Shown: positions 1 to 11,919 of the stretch, piece by piece | Layout of the letters: every line of letters starts with the position of its first letter | How positions within the stretch are numbered: the stretch's first letter is position 1 | From: Tricholomella constricta | Taxonomy: Eukaryota; Basidiomycota; Agaricomycetes; Agaricales; Lyophyllaceae | Reading direction: 5' to 3' | Length of the DNA: 64,000 bases | Assembly: GCA_013368375.1 (NCBI GenBank) | Contig: JAACJP010000004.1 | Location: 186,001 to 250,000, forward strand | Program-made: the position numbers and the translations under genes | Notes under the pieces: generated by a model | Seen by the model: only the letters and a program-made list of their open reading frames with translations | The model's database searches: none | What the model was told of the DNA's origin: nothing

Positions 1-118
1 TTTGGCGGGAAGCAGTGTGACCGTTCGCGTAACGATTCACGTCACTTGTGTGATGCGTGACAAACCCTGCAATTCACTGTAACCACGAACAGCTCTGCGC
101 AGTTCTGCGTTCTCCAAA

Positions 119-1678
119 ATGCGGTGGCTAGCTCTGCTGGCTCTTGCCGTCGTCGGATGCATGGCTGACGATGAGATGCCTTGCACAATTCATCATGACG
201 GACGGTATTACGATCTCAACCCTCTCAAAGCAAGGTCAGGACCTGTTTGCATATTAGCTTTCACGGAACTCAGGATGTTGACGTTCTGTATAGTAAGGAT
301 TACGAATTTCAGACGCCAGGGAATCACCTGTTCGCAATGAATGTCTGCAGGCGTCCTGTCCGAGAAACCTTTGGCCTGAAAGATGTAAATGACGCTGAAA
401 TAGGTGGTTTCGTCCGACGAGACCACGGCGACTTTTCTATTGGGTGAGTTTCTTCCAGGAAAGGTCCATCCGCCACGGAAAGAAATACAACTACTCAAAT
501 GAAGTCATTCTGATGCTGAATTTCTGCTTCTACCAGAGCTCTAAACACGACGCTATCATTCCAGGACTCTAATCCTCGTATAACTTTAATGAACGGTTCG
601 CGCTGCAAGTCCAAATCAGGAGACAACCAGATACGAGCATCGACTGTCATCGAGTTTGTCTGCGATACTGCTGTCTTCAGCAGTGGAGTACCGCGTCTTG
701 TGGCCCAGCTCCCACCTGGCGACGACGAAGAAGCATGTGCCTTCTTCATCGAATGGAGAACACATGTACGTGATTATTTCGTTATCCCTAAGCTTTATCA
801 TCTGATCTGCCCGCAGGTGGCTTGCCCAACGAACGAACCGGGCGGCGCATGGGGTTTCTTTACTTTCCTTGCCTTCACGTACGTCTTCGGCCGATCTAAT
901 TCTCGGTGCCCCTAGCTGAACCATGACGCACGACAAAAGAATCATCTCCTTAGCTTTGCTCTACCTCGTTGCAGGCACCCTCTATAACCGCTTCGTGCTG
1001 CGCCTCCGCGGCATCGACCAAATCCCCAAGTTCTCCATCGAGGGCATGAAGTATCACGCGTCCGAAGCTTTCGATTGGATCAAGGATCTCACAAACGGCG
1101 CACGCGGTCACGGTGGCGGCTACGACAGGATGCCGAACGACAATCTCAACGCGCCTTTCTCCGGAGGCGGCTCATTCCCGCGCTCAGCCGCAAGCACAGG
1201 CGGAATCAACCCCATCAGCCACCAAACACAGGTGTCCGGTGTCCCGTCTGAGGGCGGCGGTGGCTTCGTACGGCCGCACCCCTCTCGCTCAACCTCAGGC
1301 GGCATGGGAGCAGGGGCAGCAGCCACGCGAAGGGCTGAAATCAACCCCGTCTCACACCAAGCGCAGGCGTCTGCGCAGCTGGAGCCATCACAGCCTGTTG
1401 CGGACCATGGACCGCTGCCGCCTGCGCCTCCCTTAGTACCTGTGAAAGACAAACACAGACCAAAAGCATTCGACCTGGAGAGTACAATGCAGGAGCGGGA
1501 ATTCATGCTCGGCGATGATGAAGAAGAGGATGATGTCAGCAGCGCTAGACCCACTGCCGCGCCCCCGCGAGCCTCGGCTGAAGCCATAACTCGTGCGACT
1601 GATGGGACTCCGGCTAGTGAGGACGCTGCTGTATTGAGGGGAAGGGATATGGGCACCGAGGGAGTCACGCGTTTATAG
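119..1678 (+). CDS. MRH-domain type I membrane protein, Mrl1/Atg27-like receptor
   Basis: Spliced model with exons 119-234, 294-443, 537-765, 817-878 and 940-1678 (431 aa). Residues 1-16 form a signal peptide. The lumenal part (about 18-170) has the cysteine spacing of a mannose-6-phosphate-receptor-homology domain (PCTIHHDG, NVCRRP, GSRC, EFVCD, EEACAF, ACPTNE) and the family-like strings RRDHGDFSIG and LNTTLSFQD. One membrane span covers about 176-200 (WGFFTFLAF ... LYLVAGTLYNRF). The cytosolic tail starts with FSIEGMKYH, is Gly/Ser/Pro-rich, and carries an acidic cluster (GDDEEEDD), as expected for a receptor cycling between Golgi and endosomes or autophagic membranes. Mrl1 and Atg27 are related in fold, and I cannot decide between them. 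I did not confirm the full sugar-binding residue set, so lectin activity is unproven. The last intron uses an AAAG acceptor and is the least certain junction. Confidence 0.8.
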
Positions 1679-3935
1679 ACGTCTAGGCTACATGTATTAT
1701 TTAATTATTCTTCTCAGTGAATCGCACATCTATTAGGCGTCTCTCCTGGAGTTATCTCGCGACGACCTCAGGATGCGCAGAGCGAAGACGGATGGACCAA
1801 AGAGCATGAGCATAAATCACCTTGCGTTGGCGCAGTGAGAGCGCACGTAGAGGGAAAATGTACATCATAAGTACGACATTGACACAAGCAGGGCTTTCAA
1901 ACACATGAGTCACTCAAAGAAATAGCGCTGATGATTTAGAATACCTGAACAGACGGTGAAGCCAGCCTGTAAAGCCTGGCAAATGCTGAGCTTGTACACT
2001 ATTTTTAACCCGATCTGAGTGCCCTCTTCCACCGTTCCTACATCACCTCTAGGGGGAGTCTGGTCGGCCCATGCTCCGGGGATAATGCAGTTCCAGGGAA
2101 CACGGCCTGATGAACATATCGTCGACCGCCTTCGGATTTCTCGGTCTGCTACCAATCGACAGGGCCCATGTCTCTTGAATTGTGCTATGCTCCACTTTTT
2201 CAAATTGCTGTCAAAGCGATTTATTTTTGAACTCGTTTTCAAATCGTCGCAGGATCGACAAGAGCGGTGGCGGACTATCTCCACCAGCAAATCGAACCCC
2301 AAAAGTCAAGGCCAGTCATTCAGAGAAGCCACGTATTTCGAAACCATGGTAATCACCAGTCGCAGTATAGCATAGGCTCTTGGGAGTTGGAACATAATTC
2401 CCAGCAGAGGGTAGGACAATGAGCGCTCTCCACGACGGTCGCGCTCCCCGTAAGACTGACAACGTCGACTCGCTATACCAATATCACCATTGCCCCATTT
2501 CGCTTGAGAGTGCCTTGTAGACCGCAGGCAACTCCGAGGACCAGCCCGCCACTCATGCCGACCCGCCCGCCAATGTTTTCCGCGGAAACCTCGTGATCAC
2601 CGTATTGCCATGTGAGACGCCTATTTGGCATGCTTGGTAGCAGCTGGCACTGGGTACCTCGTGGAGATTGATCTACTCCATGGGATTGAGAGAGAATTAC
2701 TCGTGTATGGTGGCCCCCTTGACAGAGACATTCAATATCGCGTAGTTTCCGCATATGTGAGGAGAACGCATCATGATCAGAGCGGCAAGCATGACCAAAG
2801 AAGCCTTTCAAACAACTCAGGGAAATATCGATCATCAGGGGAAACCAGAGGGCATCATCATAGCAAGGCCGCAAAGCGCCTGTCACAGGGCAGGCATTGA
2901 GTAGACATATCATCAGCCAGTTTTTACGATCCGAAATAGCCCAGAAAATGGTCACAGAGTTGGGAGAGCAAGATCTATCTATGAAGCGGTTCCGCCTTTC
3001 GTCGATATCCGATAAATGCGCAACGGTGCGATCGGAGCGTCACGACAGGTACTAAATGATTTTGCGCTTAACACGACTCTGACCTTGGCCAATGCAATGT
3101 CGCCTAGACGCGCAGAACTGTTGATCAAGAGGTCAGATGAACGACTTGAGCCATATACGTCCATGCAGCGGTATGTGGTTCGGAAGATGTGTGACTATGG
3201 CATCATCCCGACGATCACCCGACGCCATTGAACGTTGGTGACGCTCGTGATGAATCGACGATGATAGGACGACACAAGGTAATCTTTTAGATCAGTATTA
3301 CGACTTGCGGTTGAGAAGCAACACGCCGTAATTTAATTTTCCTGGGCGATAGGTCATGAGCACGAAAACGACGCAGGCACAGCGATGTTTTTCGACACAT
3401 CATCAGATCCTGCCATGTTTCAAAGGGCCTGATATCTATAGATTGAAAAATTAAACAGTGTAAGGGTGTCAGTGTCAGACAAATTATAACGGATCCGACC
3501 TTGTCCGGCGCTCAAACAGCGCGGCATGTGTAGGTCTCTCATGGAGATGGATCCTGGACATTTCGTAAAATCTATATCTGTCAGTTTTGTTGATGATACC
3601 AATTGTAAGGGCTCGAATGAACGGCGCCGTAAATATAGCGAGCTTTGTCGATCAGAATAAAATTGTGTCCCTTCAGATGCGCGAACCAAAAAGAAGGCGT
3701 TTCGCATTGAACACGCATGCCCGTGATGCAGGTACCTAACAATAGAAACAGTCAGTATTGGAGAGATAGGACGAATGACTCCTCTGTCCAGCAGGCGAGT
3801 CGAGAGACGTTGATTTTGAGGCAGTTCAACTTGAGCGAGCACTGATGGAATTCGCGCCGTGGTAAAATTTCAAACCGCGACGCGACCAAGCGCTTAGTAC
3901 GCTCCAACGACCATTACCATTATTCAAATTCACCT
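1679..3935. other. Intergenic stretch, no recognisable gene
   Basis: Only short or overlapping open frames occur. The longest is a 160-codon minus-strand frame at 2473-2955, which has no motif I recognise and no convincing splice partners. I see no repeats or RNA genes here. Confidence 0.5.
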
Positions 3936-5173
3936 ATGGCAAATCCTCTCCTCAAAGCAGTCTGCAGAGCAATGGAGCGCATTGCTCCTCTTCGCCTTGC
4001 CGGAAGCTGGGACAATGTCAGGCCCATATCCAATCATTGAAGCCGGAGCGGACATACTTACACTTACGGACAGGTAGGACTGTTACTAGGTTCGCGCACG
4101 CGCTTTTCATATTCTCATCATCACGATTCACAAATCTATTTGGGTCAACAGAATCCCCAGTCCAAAATTTGACGAAGAAACGTGTTTTGCTGACAATCGA
4201 GTATGCCCAAACACACTTTGACCCCGTCAAGTTGATGTTTAAGGATGTTTCAATTTCCAGTCTTACGACGGCAGTATGCTCCGAGGCACTCGCGAACAAT
4301 GCGTCGGTGATAGTTTCGTATCATCCGCCCATCTTCAAGGGTTTGCAATCTCTCACGTTGGGAAACCCGCTCCAATCGTCCATCCTCCAATGCGCAGCCC
4401 AAGGCATCTCGATATACAGCCCACATACGGCACTCGACTCGGTTTGGGGTGGTGTGAACGATTGGCTCGCCGAGGGTGTCTTGGATGGGAAGGAGAATGG
4501 CACTATCTCTTCCCTCGTTGGCGATAATGTGAGCGCCGAGGGCATAAATGAAGGGGGTGAAGGCAGGCTAGTCACACTGCATTCATCGATAAGCATGAGT
4601 GTGTTGGAGCGCAGGATAAAGGAACACCTCAAACTTTCTCATAGTGAGCATCCTCTGTTGCTCGCTTCCTCCGACCTCCGACTGGGCGTGATGTTGATAT
4701 TGATGCCTTGCGTTTGAACAGTTCAAGTTGGGTATGCCGCTCCGACAGATGTCCGCCTATCTCCCATACGCACAATTGCGATCTGCGCTGGCTCTGGTGG
4801 GTCAATGCTCGTGGGCAAAAAGGCTGACGTATATTTTACGGGGGAGATGTCACATGTAAGGTCCTGCCCGTTTGATTGTGTGCAAACCCAAGCTGATTTT
4901 GTTCTGTACCTTTGCAGCATGAGGTTCTAGGCTCAGTGGCAGCAGGGACGCACGTCATTCTATGTCAGTATTCGGATTTTAACTTGGCTTCTTGGCATCG
5001 ACTTAGTAAGTGATTCCGTAGGTGGTCATACCAATACCGAACGTGGCTACCTTCCGATACTTGCTTCCAAATTGCGCCACGAACTGGAACGCGACGCTGT
5101 CCAGGACCATGGCGTCGACGGGGTGGAGGTGGTTGTGAGTCAGAATGATCAACATCCGCTGCAGGTCGTGTAA
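3936..5173 (+). CDS. NIF3/DUF34-family protein
   Basis: Exons 3936-4016, 4074-4089, 4152-4200, 4261-4643, 4722-4855, 4918-4963 and 5022-5173 give 286 aa, a normal length for eukaryotic NIF3-like proteins. The opening reads MERIAPLRLAGSWDNVGLLLE after a short leader, then RVLLTIDLTTAV. Likely metal ligands sit at SYHPPIFKG, in the SPHTALD motif, and in EMSHHEVL before GHTNTERGYL. NIF3 proteins bind a di-metal centre and are conserved from bacteria to man. Their biochemical role is unsettled (a GTP cyclohydrolase-like fold, with transcription and metal-insertion links proposed). Exon 2 is only 16 nt and supplies the GLLL residues. Every junction is GT-AG and the family sequence is continuous across all six, so the model is strong. 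The gene stands alone, with more than 2 kb of apparently empty DNA on each side. Confidence 0.92.
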
Positions 5174-7453
5174 ACCCAGTCGGCCCCATAAAGCATTGCC
5201 GCTCGGAATCACCGTGGAATCTTCCGAGGCCAATTTAGACACTACCGTAGCTAGACGTTGCCGTTACTTGGCCGTTACCCTCCTGTTTTGTTCTTATCAT
5301 TCCCTCGCGCCTCGTTCTGTTGTACTTATTATTCTCCACACAACATCACGTCTGGTAAATCAATGATCCGTTCCGTAATCCCTAATCCATGCCGAGCAAC
5401 CTGAATGCACCCGGACGGAATTTACAAATGAGAGTCGGTTTGTGGATTCAATTGTTAGACCGCTCGAGTTCAGAACGGCCTGGTACCATGTCCGGGGATG
5501 CCACCTTTTGTCCGAGGTCCGATTCACACTGAGTTCCGACGTAAACAAAAAAATTTGTGCAACAAAGTAACCACTATGGGAAACGTAGTACCATTTTAGA
5601 ATTTCGCATACCCTCTCTTGTCTCTTTTTTTGTAGGTGCTTTCGTGGATGGTCTCGGTAATAGAGTCCTTGGCGTGCCCGCATCGGCGGGGATGAATAAG
5701 AACGTGATGGCTCAGCTTCTCGTCGTTCTTCTAGTCATGCAAGAAACGGGGTTCAAGTCATCATTAAAGGAGAGGTCCCCGAGGCGGAATTGCCGTCTAT
5801 TAGTGGGCGACGTATGAGCCCACCCCATAATTGCTTGACGTGAACGGCGCCTCGAAGTCTGCGATTTTTGTTGGGCATTGAGGGCCCGGTGGGAAAGGAG
5901 CCCGTGTTCCCTTCGGGATTGCCAAGTAATACTGGACGGGTATGAACATGGGCTTCGCCATCAGAGGGCGAGGGCGAGGAAGGAAGAAGGACTTTTTTTT
6001 GCGGTTCAGAGTTTGCGCGCCAAGTCATCGTTGTCAGAGGTCCATGGCACAAGGAGGTGGCGCGTTACTACAATCAATCGCGGGAGAGAAAATGTTTGTT
6101 TGAGAGCATAATTAAATGGGATAGTTATGGCAGCGTATCCGGGCATGCACGGTGAAGATTAAAGAGGTATTACGCTTATGCTGACCGCCCCTAGGCTGCG
6201 AAGTCCGTGGAAGGTTTGGTGAGCCGAAGAGACGTTAACGTCCACGCAAGGCCGGCACTACCCGTTTTGGAAGAGCTGGAACGATGAGCGATGAGCGTCG
6301 GCCGTCCGTGTTACGCGCCTGGCCATCTATGTTCGAACACCAGATCGCTTACCTCGAAGCTGACGAGTAAGAAGTCGACCTGTCCATCTGAGCGAAGGCC
6401 CAAAGCACCATTAGGGCAATGGTGGAACCAGAATGAAACACTTTGTGTCAACCAGATGCAGCCGCGAATCCACTCCAGATCCCATAAGAAGGAACGGCGT
6501 TCATAGAAGGGTGAAAGGGTGGTACTCCGAGAACTGCGGGTGCCCAGAGCTGGTCGAGACCTAGACGTCGAACGTCGAGCGCGAGGGCAGGACAACACAT
6601 GGTTCCCGAAAATTTCGAGGCAAAGAAGGTTCAGGACTCAGGTATGTGGGAGCGCGTGTGTCCAACAAAAAAAGGCAGGGGGACGTGTCACGAAATCTGT
6701 TTGGGATACAAGCAAGTAAGGATATTTTGAACGGCAATCATGGCATACCTACTGCCCTGATCTGGCGCTGAAGTGTGTCATCAATGTTTACACCTGGAGA
6801 GAAGACAGTACGCTATGCCAGGAGGGGATTGTGAGGCTGCGCCGACCAACCACCGGCGGGAAAAAAAACTGATAGGGGATGTATTCGAAGCGGCTCAATT
6901 TGGGCTACACGCCATGAACTGTGACGGAATTTGAAGGCGGCATCATTTTGTTGGAGTGATGCGCGATGAGGAGAGAGTAACTATAAGATCCGTGGGGTTG
7001 TAAAACATCAGCATCTTATTGTAATGTATAACAAAGCAGAAGCGATCGTGTCTGAAAATCTTTTCTGAACCGGGTGAGCCTACCGAAATTTGAACAGCCA
7101 ATAGCTTGTCTAACCCGGGTTATCTGGGGAAGAGAGGTTTTGAACAGTAAATCCAGGAACATGTAGACATCTTACCAAACAATGGCAGTGAAAATCCAGG
7201 ACGGCGACCACGGGCCATGTTTGGCAGTGTGTACGCGCAACTCGACCACGTGACGGCGTGTCATCACGCGTTGAACCGAAGTTGTTGACCATCTTTACCA
7301 AGGTCTCTCCGGACTTGCTCTCTTCGCTGTCGCTGCCGAATATAAGTCGATTCGACTCTAACGTCTTGGATTTACAGGCTGGGGCACGTACCGGAAGTCT
7401 ACAATTTACAATCACGCTTATTCAATCACCGGTAGAAACAACTCGGGACCACT
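5174..7453. other. Intergenic stretch with weak coding-like fragments
   Basis: No gene could be supported. A minus-strand frame at 6311-6598 reads plausibly (WIRGCIWLTQ, GQVDFLLVSFE) and is followed by a consensus GTAAGC donor, so it may be an exon of an unrecognised or decayed gene. I could not find partner exons. Frames near 5557-5817 and 5753-6111 show no motif. Confidence 0.35.
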
Positions 7454-9707
7454 ATGCCACCACACCGGAACGACACTGGGGCCGAACTCAGTCTCAGGCA
7501 TCTGCCAGACATCTCGGACGCATCCTTTTCCTTCCAAATACCAAATTTTCTGTCCCAGGAAGACCTCTTGCTCGCCGATGATGATGATGTGAGCTTTTTT
7601 CGGGGCGCGAATGACAGCATGACGACACCTGGGCTATCCAGAATAGCTGCTAGTCCGCTGACTCTCAGCGAGCTTACGCCTCGGCCGATACGCACGCATG
7701 CCGCAAAATCTCTTCAGCACCAGGTCCAAGCCCAGCCATCCAGCTTACCAGCCCTTGAAGTGCGTTCCAAACCGAAATCGAAGCGAACACCGCAAGGCAT
7801 TGGGAAAACCATGAAGATCCGCGCAGGATTACCTATGGGGAGTTCGAGGCCCGGCCATAGGTCCATGCGCACGGGATCTTCCCAAGCACCAGCACTAGGA
7901 GAAGACACCTTGGCGACCACACGACTCGATACCCTGCGCACAGAGGTAGAAATGTTAGATACCAATTCCCACGAGTCCTCCAAGACGGATTCGCCTCATA
8001 GTCATGCCAAACCGCTCCACGATGTTGCCTCCAAATCAATAGGTCCTAGACGAGAACGGGCAACTGCGAAAGCAACCGCGAAACCCAAGCGCGTGCGTGG
8101 AAAGAATTATTTTCAATCGACGATCAGTAACTAACAGGTGAATCGCGATGCCTCAATATAGACCGTTATCTCGGGTGGAATTTCCAAGACGCGAAGTAAA
8201 AATTCTACGTCAACGTCGACGTTGCCGCGTAACATTCCAGCGCTTCCGAACTCTCAGCAACAAACTTCACACGTCACATTGAACCGCGCGGGCTTTGTTC
8301 AAGACGAAGAGAACGCCGATGAAAGCATATGCTCTTCCACGACCGGTGGAGTAGCGGAAAGGCTTGTGATGTACAGTCAACAGCTACTCAGCTCATTTGG
8401 GTAGGCTTTGAAAATTTTCATCCAAGAACAAAGCAGTTCTAACGACCCTACCGTGCCTTTGATTGTGTCAGACCATTCATGTCCGCCAGTACTGCGTCCG
8501 CGCCTGAAATCAACCCTGAATTATCTGCCCAGAAAGACGAGGCAATCCCAGAGACTGTCAAACATGTCGACCATGAAAGCGATAGGCCTCTAACATTATC
8601 GCAAATCTCCCCTTCCAAGCGAGTCTCGCCCCAAGCGACCTCCGCCAGACCAGTTTCGCCCACACGGCCGTCAACAAAGAGGCCGGCATCTGTCACCTCA
8701 ACAGAGCGTGCTTCGAAGAAAGGAAAAAGCACTTCCGCCACCGTAGACACGGACCCTGCGGTATCCACTGCCGCGCTGTTGACTTCAGCCGCGAGTCGCG
8801 CTCCGGCAGGTAGCTCAAGCTCTGGCTCGCGAAATGTGAACAAGACGACGCGGCCCAGGGACGGTCATACCAAGAAATCAACGCGTCAGGTACCTGCGTC
8901 TACTCTTACAAGGCTTGGGAACGGGAGCCAAGCAGCCGTCCCAGCTGCTCTGACCCGGAATGACGCTTCCAGTTCTGGTTCGAGCACGCTGCGGTTTTCG
9001 CGGTCTGATAACCTCAGGACATCGGGGAGTTCCGCGCGTGGCTCCCAAGACGAAGGGAAAGGACCTTCCACGACTGAGGGTGGTGGTGCGAGTTTGCCTC
9101 GGCGTGACAAGCGCGTAAGTTCCCTCTTCTTTCATGTGCCACGTGAGCTGTTCAGGCCCCCCCTTGAAGCGTGAACCCGCGAACACATGCGTGTTGGTGA
9201 TGTAATATGTACCTACTGATTTTTGCATGCCTTCTTAACGTTTAGATGGTGGTTCCCCCCATAAACCCCACCAAGCCTACCGAATTCAAGTTCCAAATGG
9301 ACGCGCGGATCGAAGCCCGTAAGGCCGAGAACGAGAAGGAGGGATCAGTCGCCTCGCAGAAGCTCCGAAAGACTTATCAGGTGCCTGATTTCAAGACACT
9401 GCACGCCTTGCAGGACGCCGAGCTCGCGCACCGTAAAGAGAACATTGTTCCGGTTATCCCCGTACCACTGGAGCTCAATACAGATGGAAGAGCGCGGGAG
9501 CGAGAAAGGTTTGATGAGCATATTCGCGAGAAGGAACGGGAGTTGGAACGAGCGATGGAGCAGAAAAGAAGGGAGATGGAAGAGAACGAGGAGAGAGAGA
9601 TTAGGGAGTTGCGGAAGAAAGCCGTGCCCAAAGCACACGAGGTTCCAGAATGGTACAAGGAGGCGCCGAAGAGGAAGAAGAGGGAAGTGGATTCGAACGC
9701 AGGATGA
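7454..9707 (+). CDS. TPX2-like microtubule/Aurora-kinase activator
   Basis: Exons 7454-8092, 8162-8400, 8472-9114 and 9246-9707 give 660 aa. The C-terminal exon holds a TPX2-type element: PTKPTEFKFQMDARIEARK at about 516-534, then a long charged helix rich in E, R and K, ending in VPEWYKEAPKRKKR. Residues 24-49 (SFSFQIPNFLS, an acidic run, then VSFF) resemble the Tyr/Phe-rich and Trp/Phe-containing Aurora-binding segment at the N-terminus of animal TPX2. The middle is disordered, Ser/Thr/Pro-rich and basic, as usual. TPX2 proteins act in the nucleus and on the spindle, bundling and nucleating microtubules and activating Aurora kinase. Fungal TPX2 homologues are divergent, so the call rests mainly on the C-terminal domain. 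The first intron boundary (8093-8161, with a CTAAC branch site) is inferred from phase. Confidence 0.72.
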
Positions 9708-10802
9708 CGAGGCGAAGGGTGCGTGGACTTGTATTATTGGAATGTGTACATTTGTTCCCTTGAGACCCACCACGGATTCGCTGAGCCTACTGTTCGGGTG
9801 ATATTCCCCCCCTCCAGCGTTTACGAAATTTACCCTCGAGACATCCTCGATCAAAGCCCGATGTGATTAACGTCCTTGAAATAGGTTTCAACGTGAAGAA
9901 GTCGTGTGGGTTTACGGGCTTATCGCTGAACGACAAAGGGGAAAAAAAGCTGTGACTGCCTTACGGAACACCCGACATGCCTTCAAGCCTATCCGAGGAG
10001 ACCGGAGGAGGGACCCTCGCCTCGCCTATTTCATCTTGTCGGCATGTCTTCTGGTGCGCTCGCAGGGAAGTCATGAGTGCGTCACATCTTCAAACCCATT
10101 ATCTGCGCCTAGATCTGGCTGGTTGTATGAATAACCGTGTTCGCACGGGGGCGCACCTCCTACTCTGAATGACACGCGCTCGAACTGCGGATGACACTTG
10201 GCTCGCGAATTGAAGTCTGCGAACACCTCGCTCATTTAAGTGGTGTGGTTTTCGATCAAATGATTTCTTTCACGATCGGTGGGATGACGAGCCCTCGCCT
10301 CGCGTTCTGCCGTCATCTGGCTTGGCAGGCGTCTTGTATTTTTTCCTTTGATTTGTTTAGTTCCATGAGGGGCGTGTATCATCAGGTGCTCAGGTTTGAC
10401 TTTGGCCGGCAGGCATGAACGTGTCTGTTCCTGTGATCTAATGCGGGCCCGGGCCACCGGGATCAGAAATGGGATATGTAGTCCAAAGACGGTTAGACCA
10501 GGATGATGGCATTGTTTGTGTGGCAGTGCGTTTGTGGCATTTTGAGCCATGCTTTGTTCCCGCACTGACGACGAGCTCGGTTTCCTTTTTTGTACTAGAT
10601 CATTTGAACAGGCTTCATGTCCGGATTAGGACATATCCCGCAACCTATTTTTCGTTGATTCGACGAGTTTCACTTGCAGGATCCCATTTGTTTGTCATAT
10701 CAACGGCTCGAACGGAACCACGGGACCTAGACGCCACAAATCCCAGCCTTCCCATCGGGACGATCTTCCCTGACCTGATGCCGATACCACTGCCGCTCTT
10801 CC
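9708..10802. other. Intergenic stretch, nothing recognised
   Basis: Short overlapping frames only. The last 250 bases look like the upstream region of the small gene that follows. Confidence 0.5.
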
Positions 10803-10810
10803 GATAAAAG
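10803..10810 (+). promoter_or_regulatory. TATA-like element of the 65-aa gene
   Basis: GATAAAAG lies about 100 bases before the ATG at 10910. A C/T-rich leader with runs of CTC and CACC follows it, a common arrangement for well expressed basidiomycete genes. Functional assignment is inference. Confidence 0.45.
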
Positions 10811-10909
10811 CCAGCCAACTTTTCGCCTTGTCCTCCATCCAATCCACCCAACCAACTCATCTCCTCTCTCGTCGCCTACCATCAACCACTCTACCACTCT
10901 TCACTCACA

Positions 10910-11107
10910 ATGCACTCTACCGCCTTTACCTCTGCTGCGTCCTCCGCTGCTACTCTCTGTGCTTCGAACCACTCTTCATCGTCCACCACGACGACCTCGA
11001 TGAAACACGAAGACGCCGACGCGAGCTCCTGTGTCAATCACAGCTCACCCCAATGCTGCCATTGCGGCTGGCGCGGCAGCCACTCTCCCACCTGCCCCTT
11101 CAAGTAA
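10910..11107 (+). CDS. Small Cys/His-rich protein, 65 aa, unknown function
   Basis: This is a single-exon frame whose ATG sits in a clean CACTCACAATG context after a TATA-like box and C/T-rich leader. The first half is Ser/Thr/Ala-rich (SSSSTTTTS). The last 25 residues hold the pattern C-x-N-H-x5-C-C-H-C-G-W-R-G-x-H-x4-C-P-F-K, enough Cys and His to bind one zinc ion. There is no signal peptide or membrane segment, so a cytosolic or nuclear location is likely. I do not recognise the family with certainty. The tidy promoter, the compact motif ending exactly at the C-terminus and the absence of a competing frame argue that it is real. It could instead be a non-coding RNA leader. Confidence 0.6.
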   Translation: MHSTAFTSAASSAATLCASNHSSSSTTTTSMKHEDADASSCVNHSSPQCCHCGWRGSHSPTCPFK

Positions 11108-11919
11108 ATCGTGTCGTTCACGCAGTACGTTTTCCTTGCACTCCTCGTTCCGTGGCGCACGCGCTCATCCACATCTATAGCTTGCCCATCGATACCCAGT
11201 CATCATCGTTCACCACTGTTGTAATGCTCTCGACCTCGTTCAATCGCTATTAATCGCAGTTACTGCCGCGCATCTATCATACACCACCCGCCATACCGGC
11301 ATAGTTCTTGTAGGATGGGGATAGGGAAGGGGAGGGGGAGGAGTCATGATCAACCTGTACGAGTTACCAGCCGAGGAGGAGTAGGGAATGAAGTCATCCA
11401 TCTTGTATCACCATTGTTTCGGCCATAGCAACATTGATCTGCATTTTTTTTCTTTCTTGTTAATTGTTCCAGAAACCGTTCTAAATCTTCTGAAGCCATC
11501 GTGATCTTGATAAGATACTGAGCAAGGCACCCGTTCCCGTTACCTCGGGTTCCTGGATCCTCTGCTCATATTTCCCAGCTTCCATTGCAGTCCATCAGAC
11601 TCACACCATTCGCCCCGGCCGGGGCCCCACACTGGTTTGCAGAAGAGTATACAGCTCCACTCTCACCTCGGACTGGACATTCCCTAAGGTCGAAAGCTTG
11701 TATTTTCAACGGCCTGGCCTCCATTCGATGCTCCGTGCTCCACACATCAAAAAGGCCCATTCCGAATTCTGAACAACAACAACAACAACAACAACTCCTC
11801 ACTCAGGATCTTCGGTCCGGCAACTTCCATAGCCGATACGAACCTATCTAAAGAAAAACCTGTTTCCCCGCTACAACCCCACACTCTATTTCGAAGAGAG
11901 AGAGAGACAGAAACGGCAA
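11108..11919. other. Intergenic stretch
   Basis: This is the 3' flank of the small Cys/His gene and the promoter of the hydratase gene. It contains an eight-unit AAC microsatellite and a short GA run just before the next start codon. Confidence 0.5.
11772..11795. repeat. (AAC)8 microsatellite
   Basis: Eight perfect AAC units, about 125 bases upstream of the enoyl-CoA hydratase start, probably in its promoter or 5' leader. Confidence 0.9.
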
